From Setophaga petechia (taxonomy: Eukaryota; Chordata; Aves; Passeriformes; Parulidae): a stretch of 64,000 bases of DNA. The translations under genes and the position numbers were made by a program. Positions 23,471 to 45,890 of the stretch are shown here, piece by piece. Numbering within the stretch: the first letter of the stretch is position 1; each line of letters starts with the position of its first letter. The stretch spans positions 2,657,501-2,721,500 of the forward strand of contig JANCRA010000066.1 in NCBI GenBank assembly GCA_024362935.1. The letters are read 5' to 3'. Below the pieces are notes generated by a model. The model saw only the letters and a list, made by a program, of their open reading frames with translations. It searched no databases and was not told the origin of the DNA.

Positions 23471-25399
23471 TAGAGGAGCTGAGGGAAGCTTTGACTAGAT
23501 GTGGCTGTCAATAAATCCCCCACAGCACTGCAGAAATCTCTGGCTAAATATTTAGATTTCTTGATTTGTGCCTCCACACAGGAGAAGAAAACCTATTCAT
23601 TGGTTTGAAGCAGCTTTTACTTTTATGGTTTGATTTTATAATTAGCAACAATCATGAAATTGATTGTCCTGCTGTTATGTGCAGTTATGAGTCACACACA
23701 ACTCAATGCTGGACATCATTTTGGGGTTACCAGCCTGGGTTTGTGTAGCAGAGCCTGCAGTGCCTGCTGCTTTCCCACCTCACTGAGGTCTGAGTGACAA
23801 ATCAGAGAGGGAACCCAAAGTTACTGCAGTGGGGAGATGGTCTGCACTGCAGGGGAGGGAGAAAAGCGAAAACTGAGAAATAACACCCTGTCCTCGGCCA
23901 TCCCAGCCGCCCACAGTGGACAATCCTCTTCCCCACCTGAAGCAGACAATGGTGACCATGACAGAAGCTCAGGGAAGGAGCATCCAGCTGAGGAGCAGGG
24001 CCCCAGCTGGACTCTGGAATGCTCTCACCCTCAAATCAATCCTGCCAGAGATACAAACGTTAATCAGCTGTTGGCAGGGCAGGTTACAATCCATTTTCAC
24101 CTGCACACTCCGATGGATGCCCTGTTCTTGCCATCACAGGTGGAGGGGAAACATTGCAGTGAGCCTGGCAGTGAGGAGCAGAGCAGCTCTGGGAGGCAGA
24201 GGGATGCCTGTAGGATTCACAGAGCCAGGCACTGACATTCCCCCACGTTTGCCAAGAATGGGAGCCCTTGGAAGGAGTTTTGCTGGTGGTGGGCAAGGAG
24301 GATGGTGTCTGCACACTAATGTCAGCCTGGGAAATGTCTGAAGGGAAATGGGGCACCCCAAGGTCAGAACAATCCCTCTGCAATGCTGCTGTGCCCCTGA
24401 AAACAAGCACTGAAGGGAGATGCCAACAGCCTGCTCTGCATACCAGGAGAGCCAGGCTCAGGATTTAAATCCCACTGACAAACACCTCCATCGAGGTAGC
24501 GTCTAACACTGTCAAAATAAACACGTGAAAGAGATTCTGTAGCTTTGCTCACTAAAAATTCAGCAAAAGCTGTTCTCCAGGCATTGCGGAGGGAAGGACA
24601 GAGCCAGACTTGGCACCAGGATTGCCACAGGCTGGGCATGGGATGAACAAGGCAAGGCTTGTCCCGGCCCATCCCTGAGGGGAATCTGTTAAAAGACACC
24701 ACGTTTAGGCCTATGGAGAGTCAGTTCCGGGAGCTCTGTGGAGCCCAGACAGGGAGATTAGGAGCAAAGCCCCGTGTAAGCCTGGCAGGGTTCACGTTGG
24801 GGTTGGGGATCCGAACCACACGCTCCAGCAGCTGGAGAGAAGCTCAGTGAATCAAGACATTTCTATTCCCATCCACTCCATTACCCTGCCCTGTGATCTC
24901 CTAAATCACTTCTCCTCTCTGCACCTTCATTTCCTGCACCTGAAACAGCAGGAACATGTGGGTTTTCATCTTCTCTGGCAAGCAGGAGCTCCTGCAGGAA
25001 ACTTCATCCAGGCATTCCAGTAACTGTAAGATCATCTTTACTAACATCACATTGAGAGACAACAAAGGACAAAAGCTGGTGCAAGCACTGCTCAAACAAT
25101 CCCTGGAATGACAAATCCCTCCTATCCCACCATCCTGGGTCACACCACAGCCCCACACTGGTCATACGAAATGGAGACTGAGCAGAAAGCTGAGCCCAGA
25201 TCCCTCAGGACAGCGTTTCCCAGCCCAAGGCAGCAGCAATGCACCCAGATTGGCCCTTCTGGAAGAACAGGATATTGGGATCACCAGACTGGGAGGCAGA
25301 GGTAGGCCTGGGATTGTCCCTTTGGCTGTGGGGAACCAACTTCAATGGTTTTGGGGGTTTTTGGACACTGTTCATCCCCCCTGTGCTGGCACTGCTGGG

Positions 25400-25997
25400 C
25401 TGGATGTTGGATCCTGGGGCAGTTCTTCATGGCAAGAGAGGCATTGAGGGGCTGGAGTGTGTCCAGAGAAGGGAACAGAGCCGGGGAAGGGTCTGGAGCA
25501 CCAGGAATGGCTGAGGGAGCTGAGGGGCTCACCCTGGAGAAAAGGAGGCCCAGGTGGGACCTTCTGGCTCTCCATAACTCCCTGAAGGGCAGGTGGATGA
25601 GGTGGGGCCATCTCTGCTACTATGAGAAGAGTGAGCTCAGTGAAGGACAAGAGGAATTGGCCTCAAGCTGAGACAGAGGAGATTCACATCAGATACTGAA
25701 AAAAAATGTTCACTATTTCCATGGTCAGACATTGAAACAGGCTGCCTGGGGAGGTGGTGGTCACTGTCCCTGGAGGTGTCCAAGAGGAGCTGGGTGATGT
25801 GGCTCCAGAGGCAGCACTGGTTGAGGGACTGAGTGATCTTAAATCCAACCTTGATCATTCTGTGAAAATCTTATACATGTATTCAGAACTTGGGGACATG
25901 GTTTAGTGGATGGCATAGTGGCAGTGCTGGGCTGAGGGTGACCTTGGAGCTCTTTCCAACATCAGTGTCTCACTCAACCACCCAGTGTCTCTATGAT
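25400..25997 (+). mobile_element. CR1 LINE 3' end (5'-truncated copy)
   Basis: The sequence follows the avian CR1 3' end in the expected order. A GGAGTGTGTCCAGAGAAGGG segment sits near 25455, a GAGCTGAGGGGCTCACCCTGG segment with the AGAAAAGGAGGC box near 25517-25550, then GACAAGAGGAATTGGCCTCAAG near 25647, GAACAGGCTGCCTGGGGAGG near 25736, GACATGGTTTAGTGG near 25895 and the terminal TCTCTATGATCTTTTCC at 25987. It is 5'-truncated and too diverged to encode protein. Its end leads without a gap into the 54/74-bp minisatellite. Confidence 0.85.
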
Positions 25998-26900
25998 CTT
26001 TTCCACCTTTAACCGTCCCATGGTTCCAAATGGATGGAACTTGACCCCCTCAGATTGGGAGACCACCCAATCCTTTTATTCAAAAGAGATGGAACCCAGT
26101 CCTCTCAAATTCGAGGCCACCCTGTCCTTTTGTTCCAAAGGGATGGAACTCAACCCCCTCAGATTCGAGACCACCCAATCCTTTTATTCAAAAGAGATGA
26201 AACCCAGTCCTCTCAAATTCGAGGCCACCCTGTCCTTTTGTTCCAAAGAGATGGAACTCAACCCCCTCAGATTCGAGGTGACCCCATCCTTTTCCACCTT
26301 TAACCACCACATGATTCTAAAAGGATGGAACTCGACCCCCTCAGATTCGAGGCCACTCTGACCTTTTATTCCAAAGGGATGGAACCCAATCCTCTCAGAT
26401 TCGAGGCCACCCTGTCCTTCTCCACCTTTAACCACCCCGTTATTCCAAAGGGAGGGAACTCGACCCTCTCAGATTCGAGGTGACCCCATCCTTTTCCACC
26501 TTTAACCATCCCGTGATTCCAAAGGGATGGAACTCTTTCCCCTCAGATTCGAGACCACTCTGTCCTTTTATTCCAAAGGGATGGAACCCAATCTTCTCAG
26601 ATTCTAGGCCACCCTGTCCTTCTCCACCTTTAACCACTCCGTGATTCCAAAGGGATGGAACTCGACCCTCTCAGATTCGAGGCCACCCTGTCCTTCTCCA
26701 CCTTTAATCACCCCATGATTCCAAAGGGAAGGAACTCGACCCCCTCAGATTCGCAGCCACCCAGTCCTTCTCCACCTTTAAACATCCCGTGATTCCAAAG
26801 GGATGGAACTCTTTCACCTCAGATTCAAGGCCACCCCATCCTTTTCCACCTTTAACCGCCCTACAATTCCAAACCGATGGAACTCGCTCCCCTCACACTC
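25998..26900. repeat. Composite minisatellite with 54- and 74-bp units, about 13-14 copies
   Basis: The anchor CAGATTCG (or CAAATTCG) occurs at 26051, 26106, 26160, 26214, 26268, 26342, 26396, 26470, 26544, 26598, 26672, 26746 and 26820, with a decayed copy near 26894. Spacings are 55, 54, 54, 54, 74, 54, 74, 74, 54, 74, 74, 74 and 74. The 20-bp difference is a CCACCTTTAACCACCCCGTG-like block that is present or absent. Short units encode 18 codons, so open frames are long there; this is not a gene. The array starts at the CR1 end and finishes about 130 bp before the PSMB2 ATG. Confidence 0.95.
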
Positions 26901-27030
26901 CCACCTCGCCCCCAACTCCCTTCCGGGCTCCCCGGCCCCGCGCGCGGCTCTCGCGAGCGGTGACGTCATCGGCGCGCGCGGGCGCGCAGGCGCGGCGGGG
27001 CGGGCCGGGCCGCGCTGTGTCACCGCGGCC

Positions 27031-36928
<9,898 letters not shown>

Positions 36929-37029
36929 CCCCCAAGATCCTCCTTCAGCAATCTTCTTGTTTTGTTCTCTCTTGGTTTTTTTTTCTATTAATTTGAAGTG
37001 CACGAATAATGTACTGCAGTGGGAGCTCG

Positions 37030-37035
37030 AATAAA
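37030..37035 (+). terminator. PSMB2: PSMB2 polyadenylation signal AATAAA
   Basis: A canonical AATAAA lies 102 nt after the stop codon, with a T-rich stretch (TTTTATCTTTTTATT) about 25 nt further on that suits a downstream element. Cleavage is expected near 37050-37060. Confidence 0.85.
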
Positions 37036-38429
37036 ACCTGACATTTATATAGCCAGTTTTATCTTTTTATTCCACTGGTCCTTCCTGAGAGGATTTGAGT
37101 AAATTGTTCCACAGTGAAAGTGGAACTTGATTTACAGTTCATGGGGGCACACTCAGGTTATTTATCTTTCCTCTTCTGAGATTTTACTGCTCTCCAAATT
37201 TCTTATTTGTGGGAAAATTGTGTTTTCTAAATGACATTGTGCTGTCATCAGTAAAGCTCATCAAACCCCGGGCAAGTGGTCCATGCCAAACATGCAGCAT
37301 CTACATTATTTTTTCAAAGATGTTACCACTCTTTGCTGTATAAAATATTAATCAGGTTTTCAAAGACCTAATTTGCTTTTGATAGAGTTTTTTTTTCACT
37401 TGAATTAGATTGATACAGAGGTTTCCAAGTAGAACAGATTTTGAAATGCACTTTTAACTCACCTGGCAATGGTTCTGTTACTGGGAAAGAGCATTCTGCT
37501 GGCACAGTGGGTTCATAAATACATTAAATAGAATTTAAGTAGTATTTTAAATAGAAACTAATATATCAGTTGTGTGATGTTTCTTAATTGATGTGTCTGT
37601 ACATTTAGAAGTACATGAAAGCAGTTCAGTGAGAAATTAAACTGCAGCACTCCTCATAAATCTTTGAATTACTCTCAGCTAGCTAGAGTTTTGTTTCCTT
37701 GAGAATAATCCCTGATGATCCATCTAGGCTCAAGATACTGCTTCCCTATAAAACCCCCATTCATGCAACAGCCTCAGATAATTATCATGTGGCTGATACT
37801 TGTGGTCTGCCCAGAAGTGATTTTTCTGAGAACAGTTTTTGGTGTGACTCCTTCCCTACTTGAATTGGCATTAAAATTGCTTTGGGTGCTTATTTTATGT
37901 TGGAATAAGCTCATAAAAAAAATCTTGGAAGTAAGGTAGATGTGTGCAGGATAGTGTGCTGACTGATAGTTGTGTGTTGTGCCACAGCACCCAAGTTCTC
38001 AGCTGGAGAAGGTGAGTGACTTAACTGTTAATTTGTCTAAGCTTTTTGGTCTTACCTCAGTGGTCTGTTTGAGAAGGTTTATTTCTTCCCAGTCAGTCTT
38101 AAAGTATTCCTGTCTTCTGGAATGGGTGAGAACTGGATGAGACTGAGACTTGCTTAATAACACAGAAGAAATTTGCAGCTCCAGTGCCTTAACTCACCCT
38201 GCCTCTTACTTAAATCTTATTCTTCCCTGGAGTCCCATCAGGCTCTGTAGTTTAATTCTTCCCAGAATGACTTTAATTACAGCTGGTTTTGCTGTAATGC
38301 CTGCAGTGACTTTTATTTAAGGCCAATGGCACAAGAACTCTAAAACATTTTGCTACAACTCACTTTATCTCTTGAAAACCTTTTAAACTTTCACACTCAG
38401 CAATCCCCAGCCTGATGATTTCCTCTTGG

Positions 38430-38600
38430 CAGGTCACATTTAACACGAGCAGAGTCGGAGCGTTCTCGTTCCGCCGCTGAAATCTCACCCCTTCGTGTTG
38501 CATTAATGTTCTTGTTTAGCTTAATGCAGCATCTCTAATTTATTTTCCCACTGATGTTGAATGTTTTTGCAGGTTTCTTGTCTCATTTCAAGCTCATCAC
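38430..38600. promoter_or_regulatory. Possible conserved non-coding element
   Basis: The block retains several CpGs in AT-rich surroundings (GAGTCGGAGCGTTCTCG near 38452, TTCCGCCGCTG near 38469) followed by GCATTAATGTTC near 38500 and CTCTAATTTATTTTCC near 38534. It is unlike the neutral flanks. Texture-based only. Confidence 0.33.
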
Positions 38601-40190
38601 TGCAGAGGGGCTGAGCTGATGTGATATTTTTGTCACTGCATATCAAAGCAGCGATGCCTCTTCATTGGAGGGATTCATTGTTCAGACACCAAACTGTGGT
38701 GTGGAGCTTTTGGATGATGTGAGCCTGGCAGAGAATCTGCCTGGAGTTTTTATTGGCACCTATTTGCATGCAGGTGATTAATAAACATAAAACAATTATT
38801 CTCTGGTTGGATCCAGGTTGCAGTGGAACATATGTTTTGCCCAAGGGCAGGGCCCAGGATCTGAATCCCCCATGGAAAGGAAGATCCAAGGGGGTTGCAT
38901 CTGAAGCCAATGGAGCAGCAACCTTGAGGAATGAATAAATACGGCCCTTGATTCCAAACCAGGAACAAAGAACTGGCCCACGATGAGATTGGACTGTAGC
39001 CTCTAACAAAGGAGATTTTTTTTGAGGACTTTCCAAGAATTCATACTTCTTAAGGAAAAGTGTGATACTTTGCTGTATAATTTACTTTTTAAAATGTGCT
39101 GATACTCAAATTCAGAAGCCAGTTTTCATTTTTGACAGTATTACATGGAATCTGTTTGAAAAAACCAATATTTAAGTTAATGAAAGAGTAGAAAACTTCT
39201 TAGCTGCTTCACATTTAGCCCTAAAGCTTCTGAAAACCATATTTTGCCTGGAATCCAGGAATCCCTTTTCAAAAGAATTCACCTCTCCATTTGTATTTGT
39301 CATGATAGACCTCTTTCATAAGAAATCTCTGAAATAATTGAGCACTGCAAGGAAATACTGCTTTGTACTAATTTTTGTGGTTCCTATTATGAGAAATGAA
39401 TGTAGTAGTCAAGGTACCTTGTTCCTGGGGCACTGTGGCCACGGTGAGCTGCTCTGCCTTGCCTTGCCTGCTAATTCTGACCATATGTTTTACTCTCAAA
39501 GCCTCAGGGCCCAAAGAGTTAACAAGGCCCTTTTTCTCGTGTTAGGTTTCCTGTTTAAGGATGGTCTTTTCCTGGGGAGCAGATCATCACCAGCTCATCT
39601 CTCCAGAGCTTGGAGTTAGCTCCAAGATCAGTTTACAGCTTCTCTGTGCCTTAGGCCACATTGGGTTGGGAGTGCTTTGCTGGAAGAGGAATGTGAGCGT
39701 AGGTGCAGCGCTCACGGGGCTTTGTCTTGGTGTTAATTACACCTTTCCATGGAAGAAAATCTGTGTTTTGGGATAGACCTCCCTGTGACCAGAAGCACTG
39801 GCCCAGAGGAGCCATCAGAGCTCAGCTGCCTTGTGGAATTGGTCTCACAGAAATTTGTAATGGTGCCAAAACAGTTCTGCTGCCTAAAGGTGACTCCACG
39901 ACTCAAAAGTCCTCCCTGAGTGAAGTGACAGCCAAGCAGGGACATCAATCAAAAACTGAAATGCCTGGAAGGTGAAACTCTCTCCCATGCTGCTGTATTC
40001 ACTTTTTTGGGGAGCTGCTGAGCCCCCCAGGCTGGTTCACCTTCCTTTCCCCAGGATTTCTTCAAGAAATCCATGGCCCTGTTCTGTTAAACCAGGAGAT
40101 GCCCCAGCCCTGGGCAGTGAATGGGCTCGGGCAGGGACTGGGTATCAGTGCAAACCTGAGTGTCCTCAGCAGAAATTCATGAAATTGCCT

Positions 40191-40230
40191 AATAATAATA
40201 GTAATAGTAATAGTAATAGTAATAATAATG

Positions 40231-40286
<56 letters not shown>
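40191..40286. repeat. (AAT)n/(AGT)n microsatellite, about 96 bp
   Basis: About 32 triplets: AAT repeats interrupted by AGT and a single GAT. Homopolymeric open frames on both strands result from the triplet period and are not genes. Confidence 0.98.
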
Positions 40287-40288
<2 letters not shown>

Positions 40289-43200
40289 GAAATAAAGTGT
40301 GTGTGATCAATCCTACAGCCCATTCTCAGCAGTCCCTGAGTTCGACTCCTGCTCATGGTGATCAGTCACTGGCAGAAGCTTTGTCACCAAGTGGAGCTGT
40401 CACTTCCCAGAGTCAAGATGTGGGAGCAGAGGGGAGAGATGAGGCTGAGCTCTCCCAAGGATGTGTTTTCCTTTGCTCTTGTCTCTAGTTTTGACAGTAG
40501 GCTCCTCCAAGAGGCATTAGCCCATGCCAGGGCTGACATTAGGGATTATGCTCATAGGATTTGGTTGAGTCCATTTACCCATCTGAAACAGGGACAAATA
40601 TTCCTTTTGTATTAAATAACTTGGCATTTAAGGAATAAAAACCCTCAGTTTTCTACCTGTGAAACACTATATTTATATATTTAAGCAAAAATTCATTTAT
40701 CCTACTTGTAAAAAGTTTATCCTTCAAGCCATTTTTGATTCTTTCAGGGTTTAACCTTACATAGAGTTTCCATGTGTTGTTATCAGCCATCAACAGTAAT
40801 TTAATGCAGGAAATTTTCACTGATCAAGCTAAACAGACATCAGTTGTTTTAACAGATTAAAAAAAAAAAAAACAAAATGTAAATGGTGGATTAAAATATA
40901 CAACTTGTCTATTTTCCATGCCCTTGACTATGTTGGTTTAGATCTGACTGGCTGAGGACTATGTTAAAAAATAAGTTAGTTGTCTTGAAAATGTAAAGTG
41001 ACAGTTTAAGTGTTTTGTTTCTGTGCTAATGTGCAATTAGGTCGTTATCCAATAAGCTGATTCATGTAGTTTAACTGGAGACAGCTGTGGAAGGCAGAGA
41101 AAACCCTTGGCTGTTGGGGCATGGGGAGAGGGTGTCTAAAAGGATCTGTTTCAGAACTGCCAGGATGGTATTTTCCCCTGTGTAATACAGTAAAGTTAGC
41201 AGGATTTATGAAAAATTCAATTCTGCTGATCAGATCTATAGAGAGAAAATCAAAATGAATGCCAGCAAGCGTGGAATAATTTTTGATCTATAAATCAACT
41301 CTAAGACAGCCCTACGAGGTGGGGCCAACTTAATCACTGAATCCTCTGAAGTGATTTCTTGGGTGTGTTTTGATTTGGTTAAATTGCCTTTTGCTTAGTA
41401 GAGGTTTCCTTGATGTTGTTAAATATTTCTCGTGTTTATGCACAAACATGAAAATTGTGGATCTCCTCGAGTTAATTTCCATCAGACAAAGGAAACTCTG
41501 GGGGTTTTGTGTCAGTATTTTGGGGATTATTGACAATATCCTGTACCACCAAAACACCTGTGGGCCTCAGTGGTGCTTGATCTCCTCTTGCTGAATGGTG
41601 CACTGGGAATGTGGCTGATGCCATTGCTGCTCCCAGAGATTTTGGTTTGTAGGGAACAGCTGTGTGTGTCCCCAGCTCTGGATTCAGCAGAGGGCAGTGA
41701 TCTCGCACGCTGCTGCCTTCTCCCAAACTGGTTTGTCCTCTCTCTGCCTTGCAGATCACCTGGTGGTCACAGACTTCATAGAGAGAGAACCAGAGCCTTG
41801 TCCAGCAGTGGCAGGTGGGATGTACAGGGTTGTTTCTTCCTTTAAGACACTTATTTTATTTTTCAACAGTTTTATTTTTCACAAGTGTTGGGCAGTTGTG
41901 CCATGAAACAGGTAATTATCCATATTTTCACAAAGGAATTTAGCCAGTTACTCACCAAAAACCCAAAAATAGCAGCTGGAATCCATCCTGTCCCAGTTCA
42001 TCCAAGCACTGACAGGCAGGGATGTGAAGTTAAGGTAAATCTTCAGGGTTTTTAGGTTATTACAATTCTCCCTGGCAGAGCTGCTCTGGACATTCCCTGC
42101 TGTGTGCTCACAGTGAGGATGCTCACAGGATTTTATGCTGTGCCAGGGAGGGAAAAAGCTCCTCCACCACATGGTGCTGTTTTCAAAGGACTTTCTGTGA
42201 TCCCACAGCAAAATTTGCTGAAGAAAAGAAATCAGGAAAAGTCTGCAAAGGCTGGTTTGGAATGTGGGGTATCACAAGCCATTCATTTGCTCCCTCCCAA
42301 CAAGCCTGCAGTGTGCTGAGGCTGTGGCTCAAGGGTGGCATTATGGGCCTGGCTGCAGCAGAAAATGCACTTGTCTGTGTAATTAAAATGTCCCCAGTTG
42401 GATTATATGGGAATCAGAAACTCTCAAGTACATAGCCAGACTCTGACATGGGAATTAGGAAAACATTTCCAAAGCTGTCAGCTGATTTGGTGGTTTTCCT
42501 TTTTTTGGACAGCAGTTCCTTGTATCTTTGAAACTTTTGTTACTGGGCAAGGCTGAGTTTGGGATATGAAAGGATTTCCAGGGTTTACTTATTCCTTATT
42601 TTCTCTGGTTTAAAACGACACAGTTCAAACCTGGTTTTCTTCTTTTTAAACTCACATAGTTCTTAGTGAACACCTTCAAGAAGAAAAGAATTAAAACAGA
42701 GTTTTAATTTCATTTGTCTTGCAATATTCACTCAACACACATGACAAACCTGCCCAGAGCATCACTCTGGGGGCTTTGCCAGGGCACATCTGATATTCCA
42801 AGGTTTTTTGTGTTGGTTTTTGCCTCAGGACTGATGGCCTGTGCTGTGATGAACCAGGGCAAGGCTGCTTGTGTGAGCTCCATGTTCACATAAGCCAGGA
42901 AAGATTTGAGGTTGACCCCTCCTGATGTGTTTAGGAGCTGTGAAGCCACACAGTTACAGTTTTGGTTTTGGTTTCCATGTTGGCTCCAAAATTTTACAGG
43001 GTACTAAAGCAAAAGGTTCTTTATGTTCAAAAGCTGTGAAAAAGCTTATTAACACATGGAATTAATAGAAAACATTTTTGCCCCAAGCTGAGCTGAACAG
43101 AGCTGTTTTTCCTCACAGGATTTGCTGGATTACTCCTTGGCTCAGCAGGTTCAAAGGCATTGACAACTTTTTTTAGGAATACTTTAAAACAAGAATGTTC

Positions 43201-45444
43201 CTTAATTTTTTTTAGCATTCTATCTAAAATTTCTGCTTTACCAGATAGAGACCTTTGTATTCTCCAAAAGATCCATATACCAAATATTCTGAAAGATGAT
43301 CTATAGGATTTTCCCATCTCTTGGACCTTCCTCATTTTCCTGAGGAGAGCTGAATGCTTCAGTTTGTCTGAAACCTTCCCTTTTTCCCATCCTGGGATGG
43401 GCTGTGCCTGTTTTGGCTCTGGGGAACTTTGGAGAAGTTTTTTTTGGAGAAGTTTTGTGCCAAACTCCATCTTCCTCACAAAGACAACCTGAACAGGGCC
43501 AAGCCAGGGCTGTCTGTGCTACAGGACTGGTCTCATCTCTCATGGTGATTACTGTGTGCTCCTGGAGGATCCCTGTGATGACCAAATTAGCAGGAAACTC
43601 CAAAAGCCATAATCTGTAATATATAATATATAATGTGCTGCTGCCATATGACAGGGCTGGGAGAGGAAATGAAATGAAAATGGGTCAGGAGTGGGAGGCC
43701 TGGGCTGAAATAATTCCCTGTGGTGCCAGGGTCCATTTAAGAGGCAAAACAGCAGCACATTACCAAGAGGGTGTAAGAAAGGTTGTTTTTATGGTCCAAA
43801 CTGAGCAAACTGGCCTTTCCAGCAGCCTCCTCCTCCTCAGCAGGGCCTGCACCCTGTGTCCTGCCTCCCTGCTGGAAAGCTTTTGCAGGAGTGAAGAACA
43901 GAGATTCTTAAAGGTGATAGGCTTTTATCATTGGAAATAAAATTATAAACATACAGATTATATCTTTGAAACAGACTGTTGAAGTGAATTTGGGGTTTTG
44001 GTTTTTTTTTTTGTAATTCTGGTGCAATTATAAGTTGATTTATCTGTGTTAGAATCCAAACCATTGCCTAAAATCCCCATGCCCCTTCAGCTCTTTATGT
44101 CACATCTGTTTTCAGTGAGGTGCAGGTAACTGTTTCCTTTGTAAACTTATCTGCTGAAATAGAAATTTGCAGGGAAGATGTCTCAGCACAAGGTCTAATA
44201 CAATGAGGATTTGATATTTGATGGCACAACAAGGTACTGTAGGAACATAAATGTAACACTCCTGAAACAGAGGCAGATATTTGGATTGGATAAAATGTTT
44301 TCATAGGAAATGTTTCTTTTTTTTGAAAGTATTTGCTGCATGCTGAGGAAAAATTATCTCAGGAAAAGCAACAATCCTGGAAGATCCAATCTGCACAGGA
44401 ATCTGGTCAGAATTCCATGTGAGTGGCAATGAGGTCTTCAACGCATGGTGAAACTCTCAGAACTCCTGAATAAAGGCATTTGAGGCACTGATGTTCTGAG
44501 GAAAAGAATCCATGGATCCACTTTGATCAGGTCTGTGACAGAGGAAAAATTGGATGGGAAGACCTTGAGTGTCCACTGGGAAGAATGTGATTACTTATAG
44601 CATGTGTTTAATGATAAAGAAATCCAAGATGCTATTGCAGAATTAGCTGAAACTTCTCTGTTCTGTGAGATAATAAATAGAATCACAGAGAACACGTGGA
44701 ATTTTGGGCCAGAGGAACATGATGGAACAGCTGTTTTCGTTGGGTGCAGGTTGTTCAGTTGCTGCCTCTTGGGGATTTTTTTAGTGAATTAAAGGCTCCA
44801 AACAGTGGAAAAACTCAAGAAGGATTTAAGACACTTTTGCACAGCAGAGCCATTGTCAGGTGAGAAGCTGCAGCATCCAGACACATCTTGAGGTGCTGCA
44901 GAACTTCTTGGCTTGGAGCAATAAATTGATTTTTCTCTGAACCCATTTTACACCCCCAAAAAAGCTGAGTTGTCTCCATTTAAATTTTCTTTGGCTATAA
45001 CCTTTGCCACTAGAACAAAGCTATCCCGATGAGAAATCTTTCTGGATCTCAGGGATTTTAGCCTTTTCTGTACTGAAAATAATCAAATTAGAAGCATCTG
45101 AATGTTTCTGGATAAAAACATACAAAGGAACCATCCAGAACTTCACTGCTATAATTTTTCCTGCCTTGGAAAAGTTCTGGGACGCTTCAGCACCACAATC
45201 ATGGGGACAAAGCCTGGGTGGATGTTCAATGTCTGGAATTATTATTGCTATTTATGGTATCCTATGGAAATGCTGAGGTGGCCACAGTGGGAATTATTTT
45301 CCATATAAAGGAGATAAGGTGGGAAAACCAAAGTGATAACTTGTGGCTCAGCATGGCCACATTCTGGGTGATGGCTGGGTCAGACTCTCTGTGCCAGCTC
45401 TGGGTGGGTAATGAAGGCTCCACATCCTCACCTGGACAGGGAGA

Positions 45445-45890
45445 GCAAGGTCCACACCAACAATGTCAGGAGCATCATGTCACCCTCACAAATCACATTT
45501 ATTTCACTGCCTGATTTGAAAACATTTCCAGTGTTGGTGTTTGATTCCAGTGTTGGTGTTTTGGTCCACACCAACAATCTCAGGAGCATCATGTCACCCT
45601 CACAAATCACATTTATTTCACTGCCTGGCTTGCAAACATTTCCAGTGCTGGTGTTTGATTCCAGTGTTGGTGTTTTGGTCCACACCAACAATCTCAGGAG
45701 CATCATGTCACCCTCACAAATCACATTTATTTCACTGCCTGGCTTGCAAACATTTCCAGTGCTGGTGTTTGATTCCAGTGTTGGTGTTTTGGTCTACACC
45801 AATAATCTCAGGAGCATCATGTCACCCTCACAAATCACATTTATTTCACTGCCTGACTTAAAAACATTTCCAGTGTTGGTGTTTTGATTC
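45445..45890. repeat. 114-bp tandem repeat, 4 copies
   Basis: The start TCCACACCAACAATSTCAGG occurs at 45451, 45565, 45679 and 45793 (the last reads TCTACACCAATAATCTC). Spacing is exactly 114 bp each time. Internally the pair CCAGTGTTGGTGTTT/CCAGTGCTGGTGTTT is itself duplicated. Because 114 is a multiple of three, a 158-codon open frame crosses the array; it lacks any known domain and is best read as a by-product. Confidence 0.97.

Larger units (their letters stand above)
332..25399. other. Gene-free flank upstream of PSMB2
   Basis: I see no convincing coding exon, RNA gene or full-length mobile element in these 25 kb. Open frames are short and of low complexity, without recognisable domains. 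The texture alternates between GC-rich, CAGG/CCTGG-rich avian intergenic DNA and AT-rich, non-repetitive blocks of 150-400 bp listed separately as possible conserved elements. From my recollection of human 1p34.3, C1orf216 and CLSPN follow PSMB2 after a large gap; neither is seen here, so they would be expected beyond the left edge if synteny holds. Confidence 0.7.

Noticed and set aside
25400..25997. Functional retrotransposon
   Set aside because: Only the diverged CR1 3' end remains; there is no intact reverse transcriptase or endonuclease frame.
25993..26637. Frames with 18-residue repeats next to PSMB2 (DGTQPPQIRGHPVLLFQR type)
   Set aside because: The 54-bp unit is a multiple of three, so frames stay open. 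The 74-bp units shift the frame and break them, as expected for non-coding DNA.
40062..40488. Poly-Asn, poly-Ile and poly-Met containing frames
   Set aside because: They are translations of the (AAT)n tract.
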